Shown piece by piece: positions 1 through 10,430 of a DNA stretch of 64,000 nt (position 1 is the stretch's first letter; each line of letters begins with the position of its first letter). The stretch is from Labia minor (lineage: Eukaryota; Arthropoda; Insecta; Dermaptera; Spongiphoridae). A program made the position numbers and the translations under genes. Below the pieces are notes generated by a model. That model was not told where the DNA came from. It made no database searches and saw only the letters and a program-made list of their open reading frames with translations. The stretch is from NCBI GenBank assembly GCA_963082975.1, contig OY720349.1, positions 69,314,501-69,378,500 of the forward strand, written 5' to 3'.

Positions 1-312
1 TAAGTAAATTTAAAAGAATGAAATATATATATATGTATATTCAATTAACATTTTTTTAAAACACATAAAAATCAAATTACCATTTATTTACAGAAGAATT
101 TTTTTTTTTTGAAAGACCCATTAAAGAAGAGAGTCGCCATGTGGCCGAATAAAACCGAATGTAACCGATTGAGCCCGAGCGTTACGGTTTACGGGGCCAG
201 CGATTGAGTGAGTGACGTGGGATATTATATATATAATAATAAATAATAACAACTAACGAAAGAATTATAAACAATAATATATAATTAATGACAAATTATT
301 CTAATTGTTTGA
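1..312. other. A/T-rich flank left of the nested transposons
   Basis: No coding signal is seen. A short G/C-richer patch at about 130-220 (with gccgaata, aaaccgaatg and similar words) interrupts otherwise A/T-rich DNA. The last bases lead into the 8-bp target duplication of the hAT element. Confidence 0.5.
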
Positions 313-539
313 CATCTTATCAGTGGCGTACCGTGAGGTTCTTGCGCCTGGGGGCCACTGAGAAATCAGCGCCCCCTTTCGTGTATATATATCTTATATA
401 TAAAATTCTCGTGTCACAAAACTTTGAAACGGCTAGACCGATTCTTATGAAATTTTTTATGCATATTCAGTAGGTCTCAGGACATGTCACACTTCTTTTA
501 TAAAACCGCTAATTGGCAAGGTGTGACCAGGGGGTGGAA

Positions 540-960
540 TTTAAATAAAATTAGTTTAGTAACAATCCTAGATCATAGAGGCGCTGGTGGCGATAATTTG
601 ACATTTGCTCAGAATTTAAAAATTATTGTAATATTTCACTTTTTATTTTAAATTCTAATATTCAAATATCAATTCAATTATATTAAAATTATTAAAGCTT
701 TGGTGGTTATTTTTATTTATAACGGAATTTTGTAAATTAAACCACATATTGATATTTGCTAATTCTGCAATCGAAACGTTGTGTTGTATTTTTTGAATAA
801 ATTTACAATAACAAATATCAATATGTGGTTTAATTTACAAAATTCCGTTATCAATTCAATTAAATAATTTTTTCTAAAAGTTCTCATTTTAATTTATTTA
901 ATAAAATATTTAGATATTTAACTTAATTATTATTTATTCTTTCTATATATTTGTGTGTGA
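540..960 (+). repeat. Helitron 5' half, shared with two other copies
   Basis: The segment with TTTTATTTTAAATTCTAATA, the AAAGTTCTCATTTTAAT word and the following T/A-rich text recurs at about 49400-49570 (+) and 57480-57720 (-). All three lie inside Helitron copies of the same orientation, so this is family backbone. The copy here is interrupted by a perfect inverted repeat. Confidence 0.7.
719..851. repeat. Perfect 40-bp inverted repeat
   Basis: Arms 719-758 and 812-851 are exact reverse complements with a 53-nt spacer. The outer ends read ATAACGGAATTT and AAATTCCGTTAT. It interrupts the Helitron segment that is continuous at 49.4 kb and 57.6 kb, so it may be a small foldback insertion. No target duplication could be confirmed. 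Confidence 0.85.
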
Positions 961-1640
961 ATATATCTTCTTTTCTATTTGAAAGTGAAAGGTTAAAAAA
1001 ACAGAATATATTATTTTTAATGTTTTATGAATACAAAAATATTTTCAAAACGTAAATTAAAATAACTAAATAATATTATTTTTGATTTTGTATCAATTAT
1101 TATTACAAATATATTTTAAGTGCAAAAATGATTTCTTGGTTAATTAAAATATGTTTTTTAGACAAATGATATAAACGAGATGTTTTAAATTTATGTCTTT
1201 TTAATATTGAGTATTTTTTTAAAATTAAAATTTGTTTTAAATGAAAATTATTTTATTCAATTATATTTTTTTATTAATAGGCTTCTTTTTTTATTTTTAA
1301 TTTTTAATAAATTCTCTTTTTTTTGATATGATATTATTAAAAAATAATATTAAATTATATATAAATTTAAAAATTAGAATATTTGAATTTTTTTAAAATT
1401 TAACACATGTAATCAATCATATGCATAACGAATGGAAAATTTTGAAAATCAACTTGGTATTAAATTCAGAAAAAAATACTTATATATAGAATATAATAGA
1501 CCATTCGAATATAATTTAAAACTATTTCTCTCTTTCTATTTTAAATTTAAAAAAAACGGAGTGTTAAGAAATTAAGATGCCTGTGGATAGGTAAATGGGC
1601 TGGAAGAGGAGTTAATTTATAATTTTCTTCTAATTCAGAT
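961..1640. other. A/T-rich Helitron interior
   Basis: No ORF of note and no similarity recognised to other parts of the window. It is part of the composite Helitron, between its 5' backbone and the captured LINE fragment. Confidence 0.4.
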
Positions 1641-1644
1641 TGAA

Positions 1645-2275
1645 ATTAATAGTGATAAGAAAAAATAATTAGTAACAAAATCTATATACAAAATGTAGAA
1701 TTTGAATATGTAGAAAAATTGAATGTAATCACGAAGGATAATAATATTTGAGAAGAATTTAAATCGAGGTTGTAATCGGGAAACGCCTGTTATCATGCAG
1801 TAAAGAGGCTTATCTCATCAAAATTATTATCAAAAGGAATCAAAATTAAAATATATAAACCAATTATTTTGCCTGTTGTATTATATGGATGGGACGCAAG
1901 GTCTATGACCCTGGGAGATGAGAGTAGATTCAGAGTATTTGAGAATAGGATTCTTTCCAGCATTTATTGGCCAAAGAAAGATGAGGTCACCGGGGAATGG
2001 CGGAGACTGCATATCGAGGAATTGCATGACCTCTATGCATCTTCAGAAATAGTTAGGGTTATAAAAGCGAAAAAGCTGCGATAGGCAGGGGACGTGGTTA
2101 GAATGGGAGAGGAAAAAGATATTGGATTGGAAAACGTCCGCTTGGAAGACCAAGGACGTGTAGGAAGGGACGTAAGAGAGATGGGACATGGGCTCAGGAT
2201 AGGGACACTTGGAGAAATGTGGTAGCTGCGGCCAAGAACTTTTCAGTTCCTTAGAGTCACAGAGACAGATAGATA
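1645..2275 (+). pseudogene. LINE reverse-transcriptase C-terminal remnant (captured in Helitron)
   Basis: Translation of 1869-2084 gives a piece with PVVLYGWDAR, SRFRVFENRI and EVTGEWRRLH. This is the conserved region just after the reverse-transcriptase domain in many insect LINEs, where VLLYG-W and RRIYGP-type words are typical. Upstream text (from about 1645) matches other copies but is frame-broken, and a stop follows at 2082-2084. Another frame continues to about 2225 (methionine-glycine-glutamate rich). The 3' end finishes in a CAGATAGATA-type tail. It is not the Jockey element at 28.5-33.7 kb. The clade is unassigned and the remnant has no activity. Confidence 0.8.
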
Positions 2276-2581
2276 TAACATATACAATAATAATATAAAT
2301 AATTAATTTAGTGATTAAATCTATATATATAAAAGACAATGTCTGTGTGTGTGTGTCTGTCAAATACTCAAAAACTACCCGTCCGATTACGGTGAAACTT
2401 TCAGGGATTGTTGTGGGCATCCCAGGGAAGGTTTTAGTGTAGTTAAATCCAAAATTAATTTATCCAAAATTAATTTAATTAGTAATATTTTGGTAAAAGT
2501 CTGTAGTGTCACAAAACTATCGACAGATGGCGCTACATAAAAACTTAAACATTCAAATATTTTTAATTTAAATGTATATAT

Positions 2582-2592
2582 GTGACGTCACA
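2582..2592. promoter_or_regulatory. TGACGTCA palindrome
   Basis: The octamer TGACGTCA lies in GTGACGTCAC context. It equals the consensus CRE/ATF site, but it lies in transposon DNA and no gene is nearby, so function is doubtful. Confidence 0.2.
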
Positions 2593-2649
2593 GTTACCGC
2601 CTTTTAGATATATATCTATTCTTAAAATAAAATTAAAAATATTTATATT

Positions 2650-3085
2650 ATATTCATATATATGTAAAATAATAATTATATTATTTTAATATTCCTATAA
2701 GTTGGTATCACAATTTATTATTATTATGAATTATTTATAATTTATAAGTAATTAATATTATTAATTGGTATTAATAAATAAATAATATTAATTATATTAA
2801 CTTAATATTTCTAACTTTGTATTACAATAATGAGACGGAATTGTTGTGTGTTAAGGTTAGGTAAATTAGATTTTATAAATTGAAAACCATTAGTTATACT
2901 CTTAAGTTATTTAGTTATTAACAAGATAAGAATTGACTATAAAAACCAATTTGTTTTTAGGTAAGAATATATTATTGTATTTATTGTAATTATTTAAAAT
3001 TTTTCTAATGTAATAAGATGTTTTTAGCAAACAAATCTGTCTATAGTCCATTTGATTAAACCTACCATCTTATATATAGATTGTC
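2650..3085 (+). repeat. Dispersed repeat, copy A
   Basis: This block is nearly the same as 44365-44833 in the same orientation. Shared words include TTGGTATCACAATTTATTA, ATGTTTTTAGCAAACAAATC and the end CATCTTATATATA/CTATCTTATATATA. Copy B has small indels, including an extra TAATATTAATAAATAAATAA stretch. It has no ORF. Confidence 0.8.
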
Positions 3086-3359
3086 GTGTATAAGATATTA
3101 GGGGTGAGGTATTTTATAAGAAAAATTGGGTTAAAAATAAGTTTAATTAATTGGTAGCACTCTGGATTGAATTTAGAATAATTAAAAGGGTTATTGACAC
3201 CGCGTAGGTTGATTAGGGAATGACAAGATTGAATAGGTTCAATTAAAAAATGCTTATATAAAATTATAACTAAAATTGATTTATTTAATAAAACTGTAAG
3301 AATTTAAATTACAAAAGATAACTCAAGAAATTAAGATTAGAATAATTGAAAGGTACCGT

Positions 3360-3720
3360 AAAAATAGAAATCTTATCTTATTATGCTAGCTAAAATTGTA
3401 TATATATATATTTCTATAGCCATTGGTTCTCAAAAACCGCTCTAACGATTTTTTTCAAATTTACACTAGATATAGTATTTATAAAGAAAAATTGAGTTTT
3501 ATTAATCACATCTCTTGAAAAATACAACTTCATTATTTATTTCTTAATTGAAAATTATATATGGAAAACGTCAAAATTGGCATCCATTTTTATTTTTTAA
3601 CTGAAATTGTATTAATATTTTTTTTTACTTAAAATATTTTAAAATTTATTATTTAATTTCGAAATAAAATTAAAAATATTTATTTTTAATAAAATATATA
3701 TAGATATTTATTAATCTCTC
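3360..3720 (+). repeat. Dispersed repeat with GCTAGCTAAAATTG end
   Basis: Starts near TTATGCTAGCTAAAATTG and runs through AAAACCGCTCTAACGATT to the CTCTC tract near 3716. The reverse complement recurs at 34270-34730, and a diverged copy lies at 15065-15390 (+). The CCGCTCTAACGATTTTTT phrase resembles the 5'-proximal text of arthropod Helitrons, but family membership is an inference. Confidence 0.7.
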
Positions 3721-4286
3721 TCAAAAAAAAAAAATAAAAAACAACAAATACATACTGCCTGCTAAGACAGTAAAAAAATATCAATTTTTTATATAAATAT
3801 ATATAGTCCAGAGGGTAGATTGATGTTTTAACGAGTGGATTTCGTCGGTTCGAAACTCGCCGGGTGAATCGTTATTTAAAAATGAAAATAATGAATTTGT
3901 TATTTTTTTTTCTTTTTATCTATTGTTTACTTTTTAATAAATTACTATTTTATATTTATTTATTCATTGTTCTTTTATTAATTAAGTTTACACTAGATAT
4001 AGTATTTATAAAGATAGTTTTATAATTTTTAATATTTTTTCAATAAAATATTATTTAATATATTTATTAATATTATTTTATTTATTATTATTGAGTACCC
4101 GAAGTTCCATTCATTTTAATCAGATTGATGCAATGATGCAACATTTAATAATTGTAATATTGTAATAAATTTCTATCTTGAAAATTGTTACATATTATTC
4201 AGGATATTTTAAAAACAATTTCTTTCTTTAATTAATATTCATTTTTTCTATAAGTCAGATATATTTCCAAATATTAAATAATTTTT
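3721..4286. other. A/T-rich interior with a direct-repeat spacer
   Basis: No ORF. The text around 4090-4160 (TTCATTTTAATCAGATTGATG) repeats at 4905-4965, and pieces of it appear between the tandem units at 33.8 kb. It is spacer sequence of the GAGC-hairpin repeat array. Confidence 0.55.
3806..3872 (+). other. tRNA-like or SINE-like promoter words
   Basis: GAGGGTAGATTGATG followed about 35 nt later by CGGTTCGAAACTC resembles an A box and B box of a RNA polymerase III promoter. A cloverleaf does not close well. It may be a tRNA-derived SINE scrap, or chance. Confidence 0.2.
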
Positions 4287-4735
4287 GAAGTGAAAACTTC
4301 TTTAGCGGCGTTGAGCACTTTTGCTAGCGCACATTACGTCTGCTTTCAAATTTCTTATAACAGAGCGCGAAATTTGAATTGTCATTAGAACTGTTTTATA
4401 ATTCTTATCTCTAACATAAAATATATATTTATTATGTAAAGTTCATTTCATATATACATATATAATCAAAATTATACGAAATGAACTTCACATAATAAAT
4501 ATATATTTTATGTTAGAGATAAGAATTATAAAACAGTTCGTATTGCAATATTTTAAACAAAGTTGTGTATTTATATATATATATAAATATAAGTTACAAA
4601 TTTGTTTAAAATATATGTTTAAAATAATATATAAGTTATATATATATACATGCATATGAAATTCATCTTTCTCGTGAAATAGCGCGAATTTCGTCTGTTT
4701 TAAAATTTCTTACGCAGAAGTTTTCACTTCTGTCG
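4287..4735. repeat. Nested inverted-repeat block
   Basis: Outer words GAAGTGAAAACTTC (near 4287) and GAAGTTTTCACTTC (near 4720) are reverse complements. Inside, arms 4388-4449 and 4478-4539 (62 nt each) are reverse complements with a single mismatch and a 28-nt loop. The result is a strong hairpin. No coding content. It may be a foldback MITE nested in the Helitron. Confidence 0.75.
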
Positions 4736-5003
4736 GCCAGTCCCACGACTGCCAATTTTGCTTTTTTAATTCCGAAAAGCTGCAAAGCACGTTTTTTTGT
4801 CTTTAGTTTGTTTTATAACCACTTGGGGCGCTAAACAGTTTTTCAAAAAAACACTATAGAAAAAAAATATATGTACCTATATATTATATATTTATGTATT
4901 ATTGAGGAGCACAAGTTCATTCATTTTAATCAGATTGATGCAAATGTGTAACATTTAATAATTGTAATAAATAATTAAAGAATTGTATATCAATATTTTT
5001 TAA

Positions 5004-5114
5004 AGGGTAGAGCGAGAGCTCGGTGTCCCAGGTATTAATATTACCAGCCAAATCCAATAATAATGAATCATTTGTTTTAACTTAAGTACCGAGCCGAGGC
5101 TCGGGGTCCCGGTA
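5004..5114 (+). repeat. GAGC-hairpin / TAATATTAC unit, copy 1
   Basis: In order: hairpin GAGC-GAGA-GCTC (5010-5021), GGTGTCCCAGGTA, TAATATTAC (5036-5044) between GGTA and TACC, a spacer of about 40 nt, hairpin GAGC-CGAG-GCTC, and GGGGTCCCGGTA. The two ends form a direct repeat of about 28 bp. Full copies also lie at 28274, 33698 and 33886 (minus strand), always with a Helitron copy. Confidence 0.8.
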
Positions 5115-5639
5115 CTATAAATTAAAAGAACTTTAACTGCAATTTATAATTAATTATTAATTACCAATGGTCGACCACAGTTGGTATATTGTGGAGTTAA
5201 GGAATTGAGAATTCAAAATATGTCGAAGCCAATCATCCCCTCCTCTGCCACTTTGCAAAATTGTCCACCCCTCTCTCTGGGTATTTCCCTGGGTTTTTTT
5301 TAAAACAATTATTTTTAGAAAGTCTTTCATACACTCTGCCATGTGCTCAGTATCATAATACATCCAATATATATAAGCATAAAAAACAAGCATTTTTATA
5401 TTTATATTTATATATATTACAATATCTATTCTAAAAATAAAATTAAAAATATTTATATTATATTCATATTTATTTTTTGTTTCGTTTTTATTCTGCAAAA
5501 TATTGTTTTTTTGATTTTTTGTTAAACTAAAAGTGAAATATTTGTTGGAAAATTATTTCTACTTTATTAATTGTTAATAGTTATTGCATTTTAATTAACA
5601 GTTTTCGGAATACGTATATTCTCTTATTATAGAGAAAAT
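5115..5639. other. A/T-rich, one moderately complex patch
   Basis: Text at 5160-5345 (ccaatggtcgaccacag to ccctgggt) is more complex than its surroundings. A 113-codon minus-strand reading frame overlaps it but has no recognisable motif and is low-complexity at its start, so I do not call a gene. Confidence 0.35.
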
Positions 5640-5834
5640 TTGTTGTTGATTAAATTAAAATATATTTTCCAAGAAAACAAATATATGTCTTATCTACTTA
5701 TACTGATTGAAACAAAATGGATGAAAACCTTTTACATACAGACTTTCAACCAAATACTATGTATCACTCGGGGGTACAGGGGGCGGAGCCCCCGTCTAGG
5801 TGTGGAGAGCGCCGAAGGCGCTCGGAGCAGCTAG
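5640..5834 (+). repeat. Helitron 3' terminal region, copy 1
   Basis: Contains the hairpin GGGGGC-GGA-GCCCCC (about 5778-5793), then GAGCGCC-GAA-GGCGCTC (5807-5823), then GGAGCAG and CTAG. Helitron 3' hairpins act as termination signals for rolling-circle transposition. The same region recurs at 16320-16502, 28064-28260 (-), 50730-50928 and 55899-56100 (-). Confidence 0.88.
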
Positions 5835-6076
5835 TATATATATATAATTTAATTTTTTTTTAAAGAATATTAATGACGAATAACGAAACAGGTTTAACAG
5901 ATTTTAATAAGCGTATAAATAATATTTATTGACTTACACAAAAAAATACAGTTTAACTTTAAATATTAATTCTTCTTTTGTTCCAAATTGGCTTCCCTAA
6001 TTTTGCGCCCCCTAAATTTGGCGCCCGGGGACATATGTCCCCCCTGCTCCCCCCTAGTTACGCCACTGCATCTTAT

Positions 6077-7082
6077 CTATACTTACTAATATTATAGTAA
6101 CTCTAATAAAATTTATAATTAACAAATAATTTTGAAGTTAATAAATTTATAAATATCCGCATTCGTTGAGAGATTATGTTTTACTTTATATAACTTTATG
6201 ACTGAAATTATAATAAAAATAGAAAATGTTTTCAGCTGGTGAGGTGAGTTAAAGAAATGTTTCAATCTTACATGAATAAGTATTTTGTGTTTTTTTGTTT
6301 TTCGTTATTTTGTTTGTATAATACTATAAAAATTAGTAGACAAAATATATACAGGTAATAGAAATAAACACTAAATAGCCTGAAACTCTACTTTTATATC
6401 ATAGAAATTAGTAAAATAATTATACTAGTAGTATAGTAATTTGTAATAAAAATATTTATGAATGTTCTATAAAAAGAATTAACAAAAGTGTTTGAGAATT
6501 TATTAATTGACTTACACAATATATTACTTATTCAAAAAAAGAATTAAAAATTTGTTTTATTTTTAACTAAATAAATCTAAATCTAAATAAATAAATAAAA
6601 ATTGAATAATGATAGTTTTGCATTGGTATATTGGTTTCATATTGAACATTTCGGTAGTTATACCATCATCTGAAACTTTCATTGTACGTACATAAGAAGA
6701 AATTATTTTTCAAGTTAAAGAAAATGATTATAATATAATAAAATATATTATTTAAAAGCAATAAATAGTACCAATAGCTCCATGAATATATTATTTTGTC
6801 TCAGATGAATATTTTATTATTTAAAATATATAAAATTTAAAAAACATAATTTTCTTTAAATGCATTAAAAATTTATATAAAAACAATAATAAATAATATA
6901 TAAGATTGGACATAAATCATTCAAATCTTCTAACAAAACAAACAAATTATTACTTATTAAATTAAAAATGTTTTTTTTCTTAATATTTATTTGTTAGTAA
7001 TTTTTTATTTGTGATATTATTGATTTTAGATCTAGTTCAGTTAAAATTAATTTTCGCTATGATTCATTTGATAATATCATTT
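6077..7082. other. A/T-rich non-coding
   Basis: Low-complexity A/T DNA. I see no gene, repeat family or motif worth naming. Confidence 0.5.
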
Positions 7083-7330
7083 TTTGGAGGGTTGTAGTGA
7101 AGAGGGTTTCAAGTAGAGAGGGGAAAGGATCAGCATACGATGAATGTATAAAAAACCAGGTTAATGAAATTTCGACAACCTCTTCGCGCACTCACTTAAC
7201 TCACCCCGTTCTCTTGTTTCCACTCCTCCCTTCTTCCAACCCTTTTGATTCACGGATACACCCACATACGTCCAATCTACCTACATATGATGCATATGGT
7301 TTAAAAAAAAACATGCAAATTCTTTTATAA
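7083..7330. other. Higher-complexity island
   Basis: This patch is richer in G/C than its surroundings (GGGTTGTAGTGAAGAGGG, then CTCACCCCGTTCTCTTG and a pyrimidine-rich run). A 77-codon plus-strand frame is open but its product has no known motif. It may be single-copy conserved non-coding DNA. Confidence 0.3.
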
Positions 7331-7420
7331 AGTCTCTATACATAATCAATTATAACTAAATTTAAAATGCAGTTAGTCATAATGAAATAAAGCCATTTCG
7401 GAATATACGCCAATGAAAGT

Positions 7421-7425
7421 CTCTT

Positions 7426-7492
<67 letters not shown>

Positions 7493-7493
7493 G
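7421..7493. repeat. (CT)n-(AT)n microsatellite
   Basis: A CT repeat (7421-7449) runs directly into an AT repeat with one interruption. Confidence 0.95.
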
Positions 7494-8589
7494 AAGGTAG
7501 GTTATTTTGGATTGGAAGTTAAGTGAGAAAGGGTAGTAATTTCCGAGTGTGCGTATAAATGTACATTTGTGTGGATGTTTTATTATTTCTCTGTATATAC
7601 ACACATTCTATAAGCTCAATAGGATTGGGTTAATTTTGCAATTGTATAATCATTGAAAGCCTCTTTTATCCCCACCACTCTTCCATACCTCCGCCCTATT
7701 ACATCCCAAAACTCTCATTATTCGACGTACAATTGTGAGTGGAATCATCTTTTTATAGTTACCAAAGAAGATCACGTGCCAGAAATACAAAATGATTTAT
7801 ATATGTAATTAAAAATAATATATTTACTTTAAAAATTAAAATTTTAAATTTGATATTCTTTAAATAAATAGTTCTGAATTTGTGATTAATTATTTAATTT
7901 TAAAATATTAAAAGAAACTAAGTTAATTTAATGAAGAATTTAATATTTTAATTTTTATTTATTTTATCAACTATTAAGAATATTTTTTAATAAAAAAGAA
8001 ATTATAATTATGAATTATGTGACATAGGAAATCATCATTTTTTTTTTTTACTTTTAATAATGAAATTTCCCCTTTATTTTTAAAGTTCACTTTTTAATTA
8101 ATTTAATTATTTTATCTTAATTAATATACACATTTTTAATTACCAATGAAATAATTTTTTTATAAAAAATTATTTATGTAGTAGAATATACGTATATGAT
8201 ATGTTGATAATAATAATAGATAAGATATTAATAATATTCATAAAAAATAGCACCCTTAAATCATTGAATATTATTTTGGTATTTATTGACATTTAAAAAT
8301 TCAGAAAAAAAAATATTAAAATTATTTTTTCCATAAATATGTAGATCAATTTTTCTCTTAATATTTATATTCAATATTGAAATATTCAAATTTTTGCTAG
8401 TATAATTTAGTAAGTTTAGATAAACATACACCCCTAAAAGGATATACCTATGTACTCATTATATGTGTATAAGCAATAAAATCCATGGTTACAATTTCAA
8501 TTGTGTATACGTAATTCCTTTAAAATGCCTTGTAGAAAGGATGAAAGATATTTCCTCGAAATTATTATTAAATCAATTATAATTTCCTT
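7494..8589. other. A/T-rich non-coding with a short C-rich patch
   Basis: Around 7640-7720 there is a pyrimidine-rich, single-copy-looking patch (TATCCCCACCACTC). The rest is low-complexity A/T DNA without genes. Confidence 0.4.
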
Positions 8590-9180
8590 TCGTATGAAAT
8601 TAATGCATTAGTTTGTATTCTGCCACCCCACGGAAATCAATCCTTCAATTTCGCAATGCATCTTATCATCCTTGATTGCATTGATTGCATTCTTCTTTTT
8701 AATTAAGACTGACTTAAGTAGCGTTTAACTGTTCTGATTCATTGGTGATAAATGCTAACTAAGCAGCTCGGCTCGAATTTCCTGTTCGTTCGAGAATCCC
8801 AATAAACAACCAAGTTCTTTAGATAATTATCTATTTGATCTTAACTAACCTGGTTGGTCCCCGCCCCAACACTTCAACCACTATTTAAATGCATGTGTAC
8901 TATCTAAATTGGTAACTGCTGTAAGCAGAGAGGTAGGTAGGTATTCGAGAGGGTGCTAATTAAGACCGCATGTAAAACGCATGTGCATGCAAACCACGAT
9001 GCCGATGCCATTCTATGAATATCGCTCGGACAGGATATTTATAGAGAGGAGAATATTCACCAACTGACCATATTAGCATTTGCATTGCATATATGAGAAA
9101 CGTTGTTAGACGGTGGCAAAACTAAATGAGGGGTTGTGGGTGCCCACTAATAATTCCACTTGATCTAGTAGAACTTAACT
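8590..9180. other. Higher-complexity non-repetitive island
   Basis: About 600 bp of balanced composition, with no matches elsewhere in the window and no ORF longer than a few dozen codons. Words such as CTAACCTGGTTGGTCCCC and GCATGTGCATGC (a near-palindrome around 8980) stand out. It would be a reasonable candidate for conserved regulatory DNA, but only comparison could show that. Confidence 0.35.
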
Positions 9181-9599
9181 GACTTTTTACATAATATACC
9201 TTGTTGATATTCCTGTTTTCTCATAATTAAATAACATATTCTTGGATTTTTTTTTAATTTTAATTTTAAAATACTTATACGCTAATTTATTTTCATTCAA
9301 TTTTATTTGGCAATTAATTTCATCAAAAGAAAAAGAAAATTAAAATAGTTCAATAATTCGCTGCTCCTGGGCAAATTCAATTTTATCTTAATAAAATTAT
9401 AAATTAAAAGGATCTTGTGTGTTGAAAGACCCTCCCCAAAACAAATACAAAAGGAGGATTTAGAATAACAAAATAATATAAGTATAGGATGTCCCAAAAC
9501 AATACTCTTCAATAAATTATAATATAACATTAAATACAATTTTAAAATAAAAAGTTTATTTTTCATTTTTTCATTTTTTTATTAATCATAAAATTGGAC
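9181..9599. other. A/T-rich non-coding
   Basis: A minus-strand frame of 87 codons (9303-9566) is low-complexity and has no motif. Nothing supportable. Confidence 0.4.
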
Positions 9600-10430
9600 A
9601 GTCAGGATTTGAAAGGGAGACTTGAGTGATGGACGATTGATAATTTGCAGTAATTAATAGCTTTTGTTTCATTTTATTTTATTTCACCTATTTACATATG
9701 TTATTATATTTATTCTGTTACTGGACAAGCCGAGGACTAAATAAAATATTGTTCAGCCTGTCGGACCACCTGTGCCACTAGTGGAGGAGTTAAAAAAAGA
9801 ATTCTCAACTCTTTCACACGGGGAGTAAAACAAAATTATTTGGGAAAGGAACCCTGAAATAAACTTCACCAAAGAGTGCAGTACGTTTGACTATTTGTGC
9901 TTAGGCGATTCGCCTTGGAGAACCAAAATCGGAAAGAAATAATAACAAATTAAATTAATCAAAATATCCGATGCTAACATATGGACCTGCAAAGGAAAGA
10001 TTAGGTTCACTTTTTTCTAAATAAAAGAAAAATGTTCGTTGCCACGTTACAATATTTAATCAAAGGAAAGGAAATTAATATAAAGTAAAAATAAAATCAA
10101 ATTAAATACAAAAAAAAAAAATAAAAATAAATAAATGCTGGCTAATACTCAGCTGAAACAAACAAGTTACAAAATAATAATAATAATAATAATTCAAACA
10201 GTTTACCCCACGTGGGTAAGAACAAAATGGCTAATTCACCGCTCAAAAGCTCACTATCAAGTCCACAACCCGGAGTCTAAAAAGCAAGTGAGAGATCACC
10301 CCTAAGAAGCTAGCTGTATACAGAAGCCATCAACAAAAGGGAGCAAGGTGGTTGGCTGTGAGGGGTCATGTGACCCCTACTCTCAAAGTCAAATAAGCCA
10401 CTGAGCCCTCCACGTGTTATATTAATATAA
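9600..10430. other. Unidentified complex block with two palindromes
   Basis: Composition is more balanced than the flanks. It contains CCCACGTGGG (about 10207-10216, an E-box palindrome) and AGGGGTCA-TG-TGACCCCT (10361-10378, 8-bp stem). Phrases such as CGGACCACCTGTGCCAC suggest a decayed repeat or old element, but no ends, ORFs or second copy are visible. Confidence 0.35.

Larger units (their letters stand above)
2321..5646 (+). mobile_element. 3.3-kb insertion inside the Helitron, ends unclear
   Basis: The 9-bp TGATTAAAT occurs at 2312-2320 and again at 5647-5655. In the related Helitron it is single (16315-16323) and the flanks are continuous. So 2321-5646 looks inserted. Its left end, with the T at 2320, reads TCTATATATATAAAAGACAA followed by (TG)n, which looks like an arthropod Helitron 5' terminus. 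Its right end, however, has only a weak TTCTCT/AGAGAA hairpin and no CTAG. It could be a truncated or fused Helitron, or another element class with a 9-bp duplication. Confidence 0.5.
392..5834 (+). mobile_element. Non-autonomous Helitron (long composite copy)
   Basis: It starts with TC (392-393, TCTTATATATAAAA) and ends with CTAG (5831-5834). A hairpin with stem GAGCGCC/GGCGCTC and loop GAA lies 7 nt before the CTAG. It sits between A391 and T5835, as Helitrons insert into AT without target duplication. The intact MITE at 24065-24356 shows the empty site. No Rep or helicase ORF is visible, so it needs a partner. It carries a LINE reverse-transcriptase remnant (1645-2275) and a second 3.3-kb block (2321-5646) absent from the related copy at 15449-16502. 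Confidence 0.9.
321..6068. mobile_element. Non-autonomous hAT-like MITE, split by a Helitron
   Basis: The left end reads CAGTGGCGTA and the right end reads TACGCCACTG. The element is flanked by a perfect 8-bp duplication, CATCTTAT (313-320 and 6069-6076). An 8-bp TSD with CAGTGGCG-type termini is the hAT signature. Only 321-391 and 5835-6068 belong to the MITE; everything between is a later Helitron. The two flanks together match, in reverse orientation, the uninterrupted MITE at 24065-24356. No transposase is present, so it would have been moved in trans. Confidence 0.93.

Noticed and set aside
3806-3872. A functional tRNA gene
   Set aside because: A-box and B-box-like words exist but no acceptor stem closes and the anticodon arm is not convincing.
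5157-5498. 113-codon minus-strand frame as a gene
   Set aside because: Lies in transposon DNA, is asparagine/isoleucine-rich in its first half and has no recognisable domain.
7421-7604. Minus-strand frame with arginine-glutamate repeats
   Set aside because: The RERERE string is the (CT)n microsatellite read on the other strand.
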